Under the pieces are notes generated by a model that was not told where the DNA came from, made no database searches, and saw nothing but the letters and a program-made list of their open reading frames with translations. 64,000 nucleotides of DNA, from positions 124,001 through 188,000 of the forward strand of contig NZ_JAHBDQ010000001.1 of NCBI RefSeq assembly GCF_019956555.1, given 5' to 3'. The stretch is from Pseudomonas sp. A-RE-19. Its GTDB lineage: Bacteria; Pseudomonadota; Gammaproteobacteria; Pseudomonadales; Pseudomonadaceae. A program made the translations under genes and the position numbers. This document shows, one piece after another, positions 54,039-64,000 of this stretch; within the stretch, counting starts at the first letter, position 1, and the number at the start of each line of letters is the position of its first letter.

Positions 54039-55246
54039 AAGGCAGCCAACCCGCGCGCCAGATCGGCTTGCAGGTCTGCCACGTCTTCCAGACCGACCGC
54101 AATGCGGATCAGGCTGTCACGGATCCCCGCCGCCTCACGCTCTTGTGGCGCGAGACGGCCGTGAGAGGTGGTGCTCGGGTGAGTGATGGTGGTTTTGCTG
54201 TCGCCCAGGTTGGCGGTGATGGAGATCAGGCGCGTCGCATCGATAAAGCGCCAGGCGCCCTCTTTGCCGCCCTTGACCTCGAAACTCACGACCGCACCGA
54301 AACCCTTCTGCTGACGCTGGGCCAGTTCATGCTGCGGATGGCTCTTGAGGCCGGCGTAATGGACTTTCTCGATACCGTCCTGCTGCTCCAGCCATTCAGC
54401 CAGTTGCTGGGCATTGGCGCAGTGCGCCTTCATGCGCAGGCTCAGTGTTTCCAGCCCTTTGAGAAAAATCCAGGCGTTGAACGGACTCAAGGTCGGCCCG
54501 GCAGTACGCAGGAAACCGACGACTTCTTTCATCTGCTCGCTACGACCGGCCACGACGCCACCCATGCAACGGCCCTGGCCGTCGATGAACTTGGTCGCCG
54601 AGTGCACGACGATGTCCGCGCCCATCTTCAGCGGCTGCTGCAACGCAGGCGTGCAGAAGCAGTTGTCGACCACCAGCATCGCACCTTTGGCGTGCGCGAT
54701 TTCCGACAGCGCAGTGATATCCACCAACTCGGCCAGCGGGTTGGAAGGCGACTCGACGAACAGCAACCTGGTGTTGGCCTTGATCGCCGCATCCCAGCCG
54801 GACAAGTCCGCCAGGGGCACGTAATCGACTTCGATGCCGAAGCGCTTGAAGTACTTCTCGAACAGGCTGATGGTCGAGCCGAACACGCTACGCGACACCA
54901 GCACATGATCGCCAGCGCTGCACAGGCTCATCACCACCGCCATGATCGCCGCCATGCCGGTCGCCGTGGCCACCGCCTGCTCAGCGCTTTCCAGCGCGGC
55001 AATGCGCTCTTCGAACGCGCGCACGGTCGGGTTGGTGTAGCGCGAGTAAACGTTGCCCGGGACTTCACCAGCAAAGCGCGCGGCCGCGTCGGCGGCAGTA
55101 CGGAATACATAGCTGGAAGTGAAGAACATCGGATCACCGTGTTCGCCTTCCGGCGTGCGGTGCTGACCGGCGCGTACGGCCAGGGTATCGAACGCTACGC
55201 CTTCAAGGTCGCTGTCCAGCCGACCGGCATCCCAATCCTGACTCAT
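54035..55246 (-). CDS. metZ: O-succinylhomoserine sulfhydrylase
   Basis: 403 residues from ATG at 55246 (AAGGAG upstream). Cys/Met-metabolism PLP family; PLP lysine in [16 protein letters not shown], substrate contacts in [14 protein letters not shown]. The purF-metZ order is the standard pseudomonad arrangement and supports MetZ over MetB. Makes homocysteine directly from O-succinylhomoserine and sulfide. Confidence 0.93.
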   Translation of the reverse strand: MSQDWDAGRLDSDLEGVAFDTLAVRAGQHRTPEGEHGDPMFFTSSYVFRTAADAAARFAGEVPGNVYSRYTNPTVRAFEERIAALESAEQAVATATGMAAIMAVVMSLCSAGDHVLVSRSVFGSTISLFEKYFKRFGIEVDYVPLADLSGWDAAIKANTRLLFVESPSNPLAELVDITALSEIAHAKGAMLVVDNCFCTPALQQPLKMGADIVVHSATKFIDGQGRCMGGVVAGRSEQMKEVVGFLRTAGPTLSPFNAWIFLKGLETLSLRMKAHCANAQQLAEWLEQQDGIEKVHYAGLKSHPQHELAQRQQKGFGAVVSFEVKGGKEGAWRFIDATRLISITANLGDSKTTITHPSTTSHGRLAPQEREAAGIRDSLIRIAVGLEDVADLQADLARGLAAL

Positions 55247-55309
55247 GCTGTCACTCCTTGCCTTGTTCGGTAGTAGATACAAAACCGGCCCCTCAGGGCC
55301 GGTAGAAAC

Positions 55310-56815
55310 TCAGTTGTTGTACAGATCGATGATCGCACTGACTGCCTGGGTCTTGACCTTGGAGGCATCGTTTCGCGCCTGCTCGATCTTGTTCAGGTAA
55401 GCCTCGTCGACGTCACCGGTGACGTACTGGCCATCGAACACCGCGCAATCGAACTTCTCGATCTTGATCTTGCCGCCACCGACCGCTTCGATCAAGTCAG
55501 GCAGGTCCTGATAGATCAACCAGTCAGCGCCGATCAGGTCGGCCACGTCCTGGGTCGAACGATTGTGGGCGATCAGCTCGTGAGCGCTCGGCATGTCGAT
55601 GCCGTAGACGTTCGGGTAGCGCACGGCTGGTGCTGCGGAGCAGAAGTAAACGTTTTTGGCGCCAGCTTCACGCGCCATCTGGATGATCTGCTTGCAGGTG
55701 GTGCCGCGAACGATCGAGTCATCCACCAGCATCACGTTCTTGCCGCGGAATTCCAGCTCGATGGCATTGAGCTTCTGGCGTACGGATTTTTTCCGTGCAG
55801 CCTGACCCGGCATGATGAAGGTCCGGCCGATGTAGCGGTTCTTCACGAAGCCTTCGCGGAACTTGACGCCCAAGTGGTTCGCCAGTTCCAGGGCCGCGGT
55901 GCGGCTGGTGTCCGGAATAGGGATAACCACATCGATGTCGTGATCCGGACGCTCGCGCAGGATCTTCTCGGCGAGCTTCTCACCCATGCGCAGGCGGGCC
56001 TTGTAAACCGAGACGCCGTCGATGATCGAGTCCGGACGCGCCAGGTAGACGTGTTCGAAAATGCACGGAGTCAGCGACGGGTTGGTTGCGCACTGACGGG
56101 TGTGCAACTTGCCATCCTCAGTGATGTAGACCGCTTCGCCCGGCGCCAGGTCGCGAATCAGAGTGAAACCGAGCACGTCCAGCGAAACACTTTCGGAGGC
56201 GATCATGTACTCGACACCTTCGTCGGTGTGACGCTGACCGAAGACGATCGGGCGGATGCCGTGCGGGTCGCGGAAACCGACGATGCCGTAACCGGTCACC
56301 ATCGCCACGACTGCATAACCACCGACGCAACGGTTGTGCACGTCGGTGACGGCAGCGAACACGTCTTCTTCGGTCGGCTGCAACTTGCCGCGCTGGGCCA
56401 ACTCATGCGCGAACACGTTGAGCAGCACTTCCGAATCGGAGTTGGTGTTGACGTGGCGCAGGTCAGATTCGTAAATCTCCTTGGCCAGCTGTTCAACGTT
56501 GGTCAGGTTACCGTTGTGCGCCAGGGTGATGCCATACGGCGAGTTGACGTAAAACGGTTGGGCCTCGGCCGAAGTCGAGCTACCCGCGGTCGGGTAACGC
56601 ACATGGCCAATGCCCATATGGCCGACCAGGCGCTGCATATGACGCTGATGGAACACGTCACGCACCAGCCCGTTGTCCTTGCGCAGGAATAACCGGCCAT
56701 CATGGCTGGTCACGATACCGGCAGCGTCCTGGCCGCGGTGCTGGAGGACGGTTAGCGCGTCATACAGCGCCTGATTGACGTTCGACTTACCGACGATACC
56801 GACGATGCCACACAT
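55310..56815 (-). CDS. purF: Amidophosphoribosyltransferase
   Basis: 501 residues from ATG at 56815, giving the required N-terminal Met-Cys with nucleophile Cys2 (MCGIVGIVG). The Ntn glutaminase half ([15 protein letters not shown]) is followed by a PRTase half with the PRPP motif [13 protein letters not shown]. Commits PRPP to purine synthesis. 41 bases after cvpA, likely one operon. Confidence 0.98.
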   Translation of the reverse strand: MCGIVGIVGKSNVNQALYDALTVLQHRGQDAAGIVTSHDGRLFLRKDNGLVRDVFHQRHMQRLVGHMGIGHVRYPTAGSSTSAEAQPFYVNSPYGITLAHNGNLTNVEQLAKEIYESDLRHVNTNSDSEVLLNVFAHELAQRGKLQPTEEDVFAAVTDVHNRCVGGYAVVAMVTGYGIVGFRDPHGIRPIVFGQRHTDEGVEYMIASESVSLDVLGFTLIRDLAPGEAVYITEDGKLHTRQCATNPSLTPCIFEHVYLARPDSIIDGVSVYKARLRMGEKLAEKILRERPDHDIDVVIPIPDTSRTAALELANHLGVKFREGFVKNRYIGRTFIMPGQAARKKSVRQKLNAIELEFRGKNVMLVDDSIVRGTTCKQIIQMAREAGAKNVYFCSAAPAVRYPNVYGIDMPSAHELIAHNRSTQDVADLIGADWLIYQDLPDLIEAVGGGKIKIEKFDCAVFDGQYVTGDVDEAYLNKIEQARNDASKVKTQAVSAIIDLYNN

Positions 56816-56856
56816 GCGACGCAACCCCTACTTAATGGATCTGAACTGAACACAAC

Positions 56857-57417
56857 TCACTGAGGCGTTTTGGCCATCGGCAAGAGGTGCTCCTTGAACG
56901 GTATATCAGCGGGTACGCTGATTCCGCTGGCAAGCCACTGACTGCTCCACCCGAGGATCAGGTTTTTGGACCAGTCTGCGACCAATAGAAATTTTGGCAC
57001 GAGCTGTGATTCTTTCCACCAGCCGTCCTGCTGTACCGGCCCCAGGCTCAACAGCCCGACCGCCACGACCACCAGCAACACGCCACGCGCAGCGCCGAAG
57101 GCCATGCCGAGGAATCGATCGGTCCCGGATAGCCCGGTGACGCGAACCAATTCGCCGATAAGATAATTGATCATTGCGCCCACGATTAAGGTGGCGACAA
57201 ACATGATGGCACAGCCCGTGATCACACGAGCCGATGGCGTTTCAATGTATCCGCCGAGGTACTCGGACAATGAACCACCGAACATCCAGGCAACAGCTCC
57301 TGCGATGATCCAGGTCAGCAGCGAGAGTGCTTCCTTGACGAAGCCGCGGCTCAGACTGATCAAAGCGGAGATGGCGACGATTGCAACGATCGCCCAGTCA
57401 ACCCAGGTAAATGGCAC
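56857..57417 (-). CDS. cvpA: CvpA-family membrane protein
   Basis: 186 residues with four membrane segments, at about 8-24, 32-50, 66-88 and 100-125. Conserved DWAIVAIVAISALISLSRGFVKEALSLLTWI and GTDRFLGMAFGAARGVLLVV define CvpA. In E. coli it lies before purF as here and is needed for colicin V secretion and envelope stress tolerance. Confidence 0.93.
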   Translation of the reverse strand: MPFTWVDWAIVAIVAISALISLSRGFVKEALSLLTWIIAGAVAWMFGGSLSEYLGGYIETPSARVITGCAIMFVATLIVGAMINYLIGELVRVTGLSGTDRFLGMAFGAARGVLLVVVAVGLLSLGPVQQDGWWKESQLVPKFLLVADWSKNLILGWSSQWLASGISVPADIPFKEHLLPMAKTPQ

Positions 57418-57515
57418 AGTGCAGCCTACAGACGGATAAGGCGGCGCATTTTAGCAGAGCCCATGCTTATCGGTAAGCTGCGATTGTCAGTGCTTTTCAA
57501 ATCAGGGCGATAGAT

Positions 57516-58178
57516 TTAACCGCGCTCAGGCTGGAAACGCACAACAAAACCCTTGAGGTTCTGCTGACGACTCAACAAATCACGCAGACGATCGGCTTCC
57601 GCGCGCTCGATCAGCGGCCCAACGAACACCCGATTTTTGCCATCCGCGGAGCGGATATAGGCGTTATAACCTTGGCTGCGCAGGGTTTTCTGCAGGCTTT
57701 CAGCGCTTTCACGGCTCGACAGGCTCGCCAGTTGTACCGACCAGCTGACCGACAGGCCATTGGCATCGACACGGCTTGGGGTGGTGCCGGGCTTGGTGGG
57801 TGCGGCAGTAATTGGTTGGGCAGGCGCCGGCACAGGCTTGGCGACTGGCGCCGGAGGCGGTGCGACCGGCTTGGCAGCCGGCGACGCTGGCGCCACGGGA
57901 GCGCTTGGCGCAATCGGTGCCGACGGCGCTTGCTGCTCGGCAATTTCGTCATCGCTTGGCACAGGCTCCTGCGGCAATGCCTGCGGTTCAGGCACCGCCA
58001 CCGGCTCGACCTGCACTTGTGGCATAGCCGGCGCTTGCGGTGCAGCCGGTGCGTCGACCCTCACCTGGCGCTGTTCGTCCTGACGGGAAAACAGCATCGG
58101 CAGGAAAATCACCGCCAGCGCCACCAGCACCAGGGCACCGACCATGCGCTGCTTGTACGCCTTATCCAGCAAAGCCAT
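57516..58178 (-). CDS. SPOR-domain inner-membrane protein, DedD-like
   Basis: 220 residues from ATG at 58178 with GGAGGAAGC upstream; a longer frame is not used. One membrane segment at residues 12-28 (MVGALVLVALAVIFLPMLF), a Pro/Ala-rich linker of about 100 residues, and a C-terminal SPOR domain (SWSVQLASLSSRESAESLQK ... NRVFVGPLIERAEADRLRDLL). Expected at the division septum. Overlaps folC by 17 bases. Confidence 0.9.
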   Translation of the reverse strand: MALLDKAYKQRMVGALVLVALAVIFLPMLFSRQDEQRQVRVDAPAAPQAPAMPQVQVEPVAVPEPQALPQEPVPSDDEIAEQQAPSAPIAPSAPVAPASPAAKPVAPPPAPVAKPVPAPAQPITAAPTKPGTTPSRVDANGLSVSWSVQLASLSSRESAESLQKTLRSQGYNAYIRSADGKNRVFVGPLIERAEADRLRDLLSRQQNLKGFVVRFQPERG

Positions 58179-59469
58179 TTGCCGCTTCCTCCGTGGAGCG
58201 CCGGGCCAGCCATTCAAGGGCCTCGGCGACACAATAAAATGATCCGAACAACAGAATTTCGTCGTCGCTCGTCGCCTGCGCGCACTGCCCTTCCAGAGCC
58301 GCGGCCACGCTGTCATAAGACGTTACCGAGGCGCCAAGGTTCTGCAGCGCCGCGTGCAGCTGCTCAACCGGTCGCGCCCGCGGCGAATCCAGCGGGGCGA
58401 CAGCCCAATGCTGGACACTAGCATTCAATTCACCGACAACACCATCCAGATCCTTGTCCGCCAACAACCCGAACACCGCCAGACGTCTGCCGGCTGGTGG
58501 CTGGCTGGCCAGACGCCGGGCCAGATATTCCGCCGCATGGGGGTTGTGCCCAACGTCCAGCAATATATTCAGGCGTTTGCCCTGCCAGTCGAACTGACGG
58601 CGATCGAGACGACCGACCACCCGCGTCGCTTTCAGCGCTTCAATAATCTGCGCATCCACCCAAGGCAAGCCGAGCAGCAGGTAAGCCTGCAACGCCAGTG
58701 CGGCGTTTTCCATCGGCAGATCGAGCAATGGCAGATCATGCAACTCGACTACACGCCCCTGAGCATCAAGGCCGCGCCATTGCCAGTTGTGATCGGTGAT
58801 ACCCAGGTCGAAATCGCGCCCACGCAGGAAAAACGGGCAATTGAGCTCGCGCGCCTTATCCAGAAGTGGTTGTGGAGGATTCAGATCGCCACAGAGCGCA
58901 GGGGCGCCCTGGCGGAAGATGCCGGCCTTTTCGAAAGCCACGGATTCGCGGGTATCGCCCAGGTAATCCGCATGATCGACCCCGATGCTGGTGACCAGCG
59001 CAATATCGGCATCCACCACGTTGACCGTGTCCAGACGCCCGCCCAGGCCGACTTCCAGCACCACCGCATCAAGCCCTGCCTGTTGAAACAGCCAGAACGC
59101 CGCCAGGGTGCCCATCTCGAAATAAGTCAGGGAAGTGTCGCCACGACCGGCCTCGACCGCAGCGAAGGCTTCGCACAGCTGGGCGTCAGTGGCTTCGACG
59201 CCATTGACCTGCACCCGCTCGTTGTAACGCAGCAGGTGCGGAGAATTGTAGACACCGACGTTCAGGCCCTGCGCCCGCAGCAATGAAGCCACGAACGCAC
59301 AGGTAGACCCCTTGCCGTTGGTGCCGGTGACCGTAATCACCCGAGGCGCCGGCTTGCCCAGCCCCATGCGGGACGCTACCTGTTGCGAACGCTCCAGCCC
59401 CATGTCGATAGCTGAAGGATGCAACCGTTCAAGGTAGGCGAGCCACTCGCCAAGGGTGCGCTCGGTCAT
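58162..59469 (-). CDS. folC: Dihydrofolate synthase/folylpolyglutamate synthase
   Basis: 435 residues. Mur-ligase-like ATPase: [23 protein letters not shown]-loop, [17 protein letters not shown], and [30 protein letters not shown]. Adds glutamate to folates. Coupled to accD by a four-base overlap (ATGA at 59466). Confidence 0.97.
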   Translation of the reverse strand: MTERTLGEWLAYLERLHPSAIDMGLERSQQVASRMGLGKPAPRVITVTGTNGKGSTCAFVASLLRAQGLNVGVYNSPHLLRYNERVQVNGVEATDAQLCEAFAAVEAGRGDTSLTYFEMGTLAAFWLFQQAGLDAVVLEVGLGGRLDTVNVVDADIALVTSIGVDHADYLGDTRESVAFEKAGIFRQGAPALCGDLNPPQPLLDKARELNCPFFLRGRDFDLGITDHNWQWRGLDAQGRVVELHDLPLLDLPMENAALALQAYLLLGLPWVDAQIIEALKATRVVGRLDRRQFDWQGKRLNILLDVGHNPHAAEYLARRLASQPPAGRRLAVFGLLADKDLDGVVGELNASVQHWAVAPLDSPRARPVEQLHAALQNLGASVTSYDSVAAALEGQCAQATSDDEILLFGSFYCVAEALEWLARRSTEEAANGFAG

Positions 59470-60386
59470 ATGTTCGCAGGTACCGGCGGAACCACGATCG
59501 GCTCGATCGGCGCGGCGACGAATTTTGGCGTCGGCAGGCCCATCATTTGTGCCAGCAGGTTGCCCAGACGCGGACGCAGTTCCTGACGGTGAATGATCAT
59601 GTCGATCGCGCCGTGCTCCAGCAGGAACTCACTGCGCTGGAAACCTTCCGGCAATTTTTCGCGAACGGTTTGTTCGATAACGCGCGGACCGGCGAAACCG
59701 ATCAAGGCTTTCGGCTCACCAACGATCACGTCGCCGAGCATCGCCAGACTGGCGGAAACACCGCCGTAGACCGGGTCGGTCAGTACCGAGATGAACGGAA
59801 TCCCTTCTTCACGCAGGCGCGCCAGCACCGCAGAGGTCTTGGCCATTTGCATCAGGGAGATCAGCGCTTCTTGCATCCGCGCACCACCGGAGGCGGCGAA
59901 GCAGATCATCGGGCAACGGTTTTCCAAGGCGTAATTGGCGGCGCGCACGAAGCGCTCACCGACGATAGCGCCCATCGAGCCACCCATGAAGGAGAATTCG
60001 AAAGCCGACACCACCACCGGCATGCCCAGCAAGGTGCCGCTCATGGAGATCAGCGCGTCTTTTTCGCCGGTCTGCTTTTGCGCAGCGGTCAGGCGGTCCT
60101 TGTACTTCTTGCCGTCGCGGAATTTCAGACGGTCAACCGGCTCCAGGTCCGCGCCCAGCTCGGCACGGCCTTCAGCGTCGAGGAAGATGTCGATGCGCGC
60201 CCGCGCGCCGATGCGCATGTGGTGGTTGCACTTGGGGCAAACGTCCAGGGTCTTTTCCAGCTCCGGACGATACAGCACCGCCTCGCAAGATGGGCATTTG
60301 TGCCATAGACCTTCAGGCACCGAGCTCTTCTTGACCTCGGAACGCATGATCGAAGGGATCAGTTTGTCTACTAACCAGTTGCTCAT
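59466..60386 (-). CDS. accD: Acetyl-CoA carboxylase beta subunit
   Basis: 306 residues. N-terminal zinc ribbon [23 protein letters not shown], then the carboxyltransferase core ([61 protein letters not shown]). Forms malonyl-CoA with AccA. Standard neighbour of folC and trpF. Confidence 0.98.
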   Translation of the reverse strand: MSNWLVDKLIPSIMRSEVKKSSVPEGLWHKCPSCEAVLYRPELEKTLDVCPKCNHHMRIGARARIDIFLDAEGRAELGADLEPVDRLKFRDGKKYKDRLTAAQKQTGEKDALISMSGTLLGMPVVVSAFEFSFMGGSMGAIVGERFVRAANYALENRCPMICFAASGGARMQEALISLMQMAKTSAVLARLREEGIPFISVLTDPVYGGVSASLAMLGDVIVGEPKALIGFAGPRVIEQTVREKLPEGFQRSEFLLEHGAIDMIIHRQELRPRLGNLLAQMMGLPTPKFVAAPIEPIVVPPVPANI

Positions 60387-60575
60387 GCTTTCTTTCTCCA
60401 GTACCGGCGGCCCGAACGCTCTGGTTCGCAGCCCCGTGTATGCCCTTGAGCTAAATTCATGTGTGTGGCGATGATTGATCGGGTGGCCGGGTCAGCGAAA
60501 CGTGACCTGCGTACAACCCGAAACATCCTCAGCCATGCCTGTGGACGGCGGCAGTGTGCCAGCCGTCACATCAAC

Positions 60576-60684
60576 GTAGGAGCTGGTAGGGGTTGACGAG
60601 TGAAACGAGGCTGCGATCTTTTAATCTTGCATGTAAAAAACAAAGTCAAAAGATCGCAGCCTCGTTTCACTCGACAGCTCCTAC
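60576..60684. repeat. Long perfect inverted repeat between accD and trpF
   Basis: Outer arms GTAGGAGCTG/CAGCTCCTAC and inner arms of 26 bp (60597-60622 with 60648-60673) pair perfectly; the loop is 25 bases. A Pseudomonas REPIN of a second family, able to form a very stable hairpin. Confidence 0.85.
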
Positions 60685-61304
60685 ACCGCGCCTACAACCG
60701 CTTTGATGAATGCCTGAATCTTTGCGTGATCCTTGATGCCCTTGCTCGCCTCCACCCCACCACTGACATCGACCGCGTAGGGCCGGACCCGGGCAATCGC
60801 CTCGGCGACGTTGTCTGGCGTCAAGCCGCCCGCCAGGATGATCGGCTTGCTCAGGCCTTGCGGTATCAGAGACCAGTCGAAGGCTTCTCCGGTTCCACCG
60901 GGAACGCCTTCGACGTACGTGTCGAGCAGGATCCCGCTGGCACTGGCGTAGGCATCGCAAGCGGCTGCGATGTCATCACCGGCCTTGACCCGCAACGCCT
61001 TGATGTACGGTCGATGCCAGCCCTCGCAATCGGCCGCGGTCTCGTCGCCATGGAACTGCAACAGGTCCAGCGGCACGGCATCGAGAATTTCCCCCAACTC
61101 GCAGCGACTGGCGTTGACGAACAAACCCACGGTGGTTACGAACGGCGGCAAAGCCTTGATGATCGCCCTCGCCTGCTCGACCGTCACGGCCCGCGGGCTT
61201 TTGGCATAAAACACGAACCCGATGGCATCGGCCCCGGCCTCGACCGCCGCCAACGCATCCTCTATGCGGGTAATCCCACAAATTTTGCTGCGAACGGCTG
61301 ACAT
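60681..61304 (-). CDS. trpF: Phosphoribosylanthranilate isomerase
   Basis: 207 residues, TIM barrel. [26 protein letters not shown] with general base Cys, [36 protein letters not shown] and [15 protein letters not shown] are signature blocks. Third step of the tryptophan-specific pathway. Confidence 0.97.
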   Translation of the reverse strand: MSAVRSKICGITRIEDALAAVEAGADAIGFVFYAKSPRAVTVEQARAIIKALPPFVTTVGLFVNASRCELGEILDAVPLDLLQFHGDETAADCEGWHRPYIKALRVKAGDDIAAACDAYASASGILLDTYVEGVPGGTGEAFDWSLIPQGLSKPIILAGGLTPDNVAEAIARVRPYAVDVSGGVEASKGIKDHAKIQAFIKAVVGAV

Positions 61305-61367
61305 GTCGATAGAACCTCAGGACAAATCCGGGAAAGTCCCGGATGGTAACAAAAGCGTTCGAGGGCG

Positions 61368-62192
61368 TCAGCCGTCAAGTTCCGAGAAGCCGGTAAGGAA
61401 GTGTGGGCCGATGTAACGCTCAGGCAGTTCAAACTCGTCGCGGTACTCGACCTGTACCAGATACAGGCCAAACGGATGAGCCGTCACCCCGCCGGAACGG
61501 CGAATACGACTTTCCAGCACTTCTTTCATCCACTCCACCGGACGCTCGCCGGCACCGATGGTCATCAGAACTCCGGCGATGTTGCGCACCATGTGGTGCA
61601 GGAACGCGCTGGCGCGAATATCCAGCACAATCATCTTGCCGTGGCGGGTGACGCGCAGGTGGTGCAGTTCCTTGATCGGCGATTTGGCCTGGCATTGGCC
61701 GGCACGGAATGCGCTGAAGTCATGAGTGCCGACCAGATACTGAGCGGCCTCGGCCATGCGCTCGACGTCCAGCGGGCGATGATTCCAGGTGATTTCTTCA
61801 TTCAGGTGCGCCGGGCGGATCTGATCGTTGTAGATCACATAGCGATAGCGCCGGGCAATGGCCTTGAACCGCGCATGAAAATCCGCCGGCATGACCTTGG
61901 CCCAACTGACGCTGACGTCGTGCGGCAAATTGATGTTGGCGCCCATCACCCAAGCCTTCATCGAACGCTCGACCTGGGTGTCGAAATGCACCACTTGGCC
62001 ACAGGCATGCACACCGGCGTCGGTGCGTCCGGCGCAATGCAGCGACACAGGAGAGTCGGCGACTTTGGACAAGGCCTTTTCGAGGGTTTCCTGCACTGTG
62101 GCAACGCCGGAGGCCTGACGCTGCCAGCCGCGATAACGCGAACCTTTGTATTCAACGCCCAACGCGATCCGGAAAAAGCCGTCGGCCGCCAT
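61368..62192 (-). CDS. truA: tRNA pseudouridine synthase A
   Basis: About 274 residues. Catalytic Asp in CAGRTDAGVHACGQVVHFDT; RIALGVEYKGSRYRGWQRQ at the N-terminus. Makes pseudouridine 38-40 in anticodon arms. The start is unsure: ATG at 62192 is used here, but an in-frame TTG at 62219 (LANIDNPAAE) is possible and may be the true start. Confidence 0.93.
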   Translation of the reverse strand: MAADGFFRIALGVEYKGSRYRGWQRQASGVATVQETLEKALSKVADSPVSLHCAGRTDAGVHACGQVVHFDTQVERSMKAWVMGANINLPHDVSVSWAKVMPADFHARFKAIARRYRYVIYNDQIRPAHLNEEITWNHRPLDVERMAEAAQYLVGTHDFSAFRAGQCQAKSPIKELHHLRVTRHGKMIVLDIRASAFLHHMVRNIAGVLMTIGAGERPVEWMKEVLESRIRRSGGVTAHPFGLYLVQVEYRDEFELPERYIGPHFLTGFSELDG

Positions 62193-62354
62193 TTCGGCGG
62201 CCGGATTATCTATATTTGCCAAGGGGCGACAGCCTGCTGATTTACGCAAAGGCGAGCATTATAAGGCCGCCGGACCGGGACGCCAGAGCTGCGTGATCTT
62301 CGAGCCCTACCCAACAGGCGCAACTGACGTTTTTGATATGACGGAATGCCCTCA

Positions 62355-62443
62355 TCGCGAGCAGGCTCGCTCCCACATTTGATCGGGGCTGCCCGCATCA
62401 TGCGTGCCTGGCACCAAACCTGTGGGAGCGAGCCTGCTCGCGA
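62355..62443. repeat. REPIN element 3
   Basis: Perfect 23-bp arms TCGCGAGCAGGCTCGCTCCC(ACA) at 62355-62377 and the inverse at 62421-62443. Confidence 0.9.
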
Positions 62444-62485
62444 TAGCGGTATAACTGCCGACAGTTGTGTTGAATGTGATGACCT

Positions 62486-62617
62486 CTTCGCGGGCAAGCC
62501 TCGCTCCTACAGGGGGATTGGTGCGAGCCGATGCGGACAACCCCACTGGGATTGGTGCCTGGCGCAAATAATGCGAACAACCCCGATCAAATGTAGGAGC
62601 GAGGCTTGCCCGCGAAG
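62486..62617. repeat. REPIN element 4
   Basis: Perfect 26-bp arms beginning CTTCGCGGGCAAGCCTCGCT at 62486-62511 and the inverse at 62592-62617. With element 3 it fills the 500-base gap between fimV and truA. Confidence 0.9.
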
Positions 62618-62702
62618 GCGATCCGACAGACACCAACGATCACCACCCAAACAAAAACGGCAGCCTCGATGGGCTGCCGCTTGTTTACGCCTTACCGATG
62701 AC

Positions 62703-64000
62703 TCATGCCAGACGCGAGAGCATTTCCTTGGCTTCGCTCTTCTGACCGGCATCGCCTTCGGTCACCACCTCGTTGAGGATGTCCCGAGCGCCGTCGTTGT
62801 CGCCCATGTCGATGTAGGCCTGGGCCAGGTCGAGTTTGGTGGCGACTTCGTCGGTACCGGAGAGGAAATCGAAGTCCGGCTCATCGGCCGCGGAGGCCAA
62901 AGCGTCTTGCTCGGTGAAGCTCGGCTCACCGAGGCTCTGGGACAGACGATCCAGCTCGGCGTTGACGTCGTTGAGTTCGTTTTCGAAGGCGTCAGGCTGG
63001 TCCGGGGTGGCGTCCATTTCATCGGCGAGCGACAGATCGAAGTCCGATGGCAACTCCAGGTCATCGAGCGCCGCCTCAGTCACGGTCGGCGCTTCGGCGG
63101 CCGGCAAGTCCTTGAGGTCATCATCCAGACTCAGCAGGAAGTCATCTTCGGCCAGGGTCGCAGGCGAGGCATTGCCGCCCAGGTCCATGTCCAGGTCGAA
63201 GTCCGACAGATCGTCGAGGTTTTCCTTGATTTCAGTTTGTTGCTGCAATACCGACTCAAAGCTCAGGTCGTCGTCCAGCGGGAATTCGTCCAGCTCAGCC
63301 ACAGCTTCTGGTGCTGGTGCTGGTGCTGGTGCTGGCTCTGGTGTTAGCTCCGGTGCTGGCTCTGGTTCCGCGGCAACGGCAGGCGAGATTGGAGCCGCCG
63401 CATCCAGATCGTCCAGGCTCAGATCGAAAGCGCTGTCGAAGTCGGACAATGCCGGTTCCGGGTCTTGCGGTTCGTCCAGCAGCAATTCCTTGACGTACTG
63501 CGCATCCAGCTCGGCGGCGATCGCCGCGGCGGCCAGACCACCTGCTGCCGCGATGGCCATGGCCGGGAAGCGGCTTTTCAACTGTTCAACCCGGGCGAAG
63601 TTGTCACCGTTGGCCACCAGTTGACGCTCCTGAGCGACAAACGCGTCGCGATCGCCCTGCTGACCGTAGACCTCCATCAGCTTCAAGCGCAGGTCACTGC
63701 GTTGCGGCTCTTGCTTGATAGCGTCTTCCAGCAATGCGGCGGCCTGATTCAGGCGACCGGCCATAATGTGCGACTGCACCTGAGCCAGTACGTCGTCAGA
63801 ACGCTCGGCAGCGGGCGATACCAGTGGCGCCGCGATCGGGGGCGTCACCACAACCGGATCAATCACCGGAGCCGGTGCGGGTGCAGGGGTTGGTGCGGTC
63901 GCGAGCTTCACGCTTGGCGGCGGCACCTCAAGACCTTCAAAGCTGCTTTCTGGCAAGTCCTGGTCGACGGAGAACTCTTGCTCCTCCTCCAAGGCACGGG
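62703..64000 (-). CDS. fimV: FimV C-terminal part (runs off the window)
   Basis: 432 C-terminal residues of the large peptidoglycan-binding hub protein FimV. Visible: an acidic, repetitive cytoplasmic region rich in Asp/Ala/Pro (DLDDL-type repeats), a TPR at about 90-140 (VLAQVQSHIMAGRLNQAAALLEDAI), a membrane-like segment (FPAMAIAAAGGLAAAAIAAEL), and the C-terminal FimV domain TKLDLAQAYIDMGDNDGARDILNEV ending LSRLA. Needed for type IV pili and twitching. Adjacent to truA as in P. aeruginosa. Confidence 0.93.
   Translation of the reverse strand, partial: RALEEEQEFSVDQDLPESSFEGLEVPPPSVKLATAPTPAPAPAPVIDPVVVTPPIAAPLVSPAAERSDDVLAQVQSHIMAGRLNQAAALLEDAIKQEPQRSDLRLKLMEVYGQQGDRDAFVAQERQLVANGDNFARVEQLKSRFPAMAIAAAGGLAAAAIAAELDAQYVKELLLDEPQDPEPALSDFDSAFDLSLDDLDAAAPISPAVAAEPEPAPELTPEPAPAPAPAPEAVAELDEFPLDDDLSFESVLQQQTEIKENLDDLSDFDLDMDLGGNASPATLAEDDFLLSLDDDLKDLPAAEAPTVTEAALDDLELPSDFDLSLADEMDATPDQPDAFENELNDVNAELDRLSQSLGEPSFTEQDALASAADEPDFDFLSGTDEVATKLDLAQAYIDMGDNDGARDILNEVVTEGDAGQKSEAKEMLSRLA

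Overview
The window is a chromosomal segment of a fluorescent-group Pseudomonas. Protein sequences (RsmE, TruA/FimV, PurF-CvpA, IHF-alpha, ThrS-InfC-RplT-PheST) and the REPIN-type inverted repeats based on GAGCAAGCCCGCTCCCACA are characteristic of that group. About 42% (1-27190) is a lambda-like siphovirus prophage; the rest is host core genome.

Prophage (1-27190, left end outside the window). It is oriented backwards, so most lytic genes are on the minus strand. Reading right to left: cro-like gene (17022), a hypothetical gene, a Rha/KilAC regulator, O-like and P-like replication genes (iterons lie inside the O-like gene at 14907-15008), a second tyrosine recombinase, a zinc-finger protein, a Q-like antiterminator, an AT-rich cargo gene on the opposite strand, two tandem terminators, a holin, a hypothetical gene, terminase small and large subunits, gpW-like joiner, portal, a ClpP-protease/major-capsid fusion (carrying an in-frame amber codon), DUF2190 decoration protein, FII-like joiner, and baseplate/tail genes running off the window. 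Reading rightwards from 17137: the CI repressor, small helical proteins, a RelE/ParE-type toxin, an XRE antitoxin and a DUF6941 gene. This is the rex position of lambda, between two repressor-operator clusters. The second cluster overlaps a pL-like promoter followed by a consensus boxA. After it come an alginate-lyase-2 (PL7) family protein, small early genes, two AT-rich cargo loci on the minus strand, excisionase and integrase. The integrase abuts three 11-bp spaced repeats and the tRNA-Pro(GGG) gene, which is the attachment site.

Host region 1 (27191-34647, minus strand): tRNA-Pro, a MerR-family regulator, ihfA, pheT, pheS, rplT, rpmI, infC (ATT start) and thrS, the classic translation-factor operon.

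Host region 2 (35022-53011): small envelope proteins, a CspA-type protein, an I78-inhibitor lipoprotein, a ribose operon (rbsB-A-C-R-K-D) ending in a periplasmic nucleoside hydrolase and preceded by a perfect LacI-type operator, type II asparaginase, a LexA-box operon (DUF1654 plus endonuclease I), rsmE, glycine-rich secreted proteins, an amino-oxidase and four tRNA genes (Val-GAC, Asp-GTC twice, Val-TAC).

Host region 3 (53262-64000, minus strand): the conserved fimV-truA-trpF-accD-folC-SPOR-cvpA-purF-metZ-SDR block, with REPIN elements between genes.

The least explained and most interesting parts are the prophage cargo genes: the 442-aa gene between Q and holin, the toxin/antitoxin/DUF6941 operon in the immunity region, the two-gene membrane module at 22624-23475, and the truncated gene at 24278-25033.
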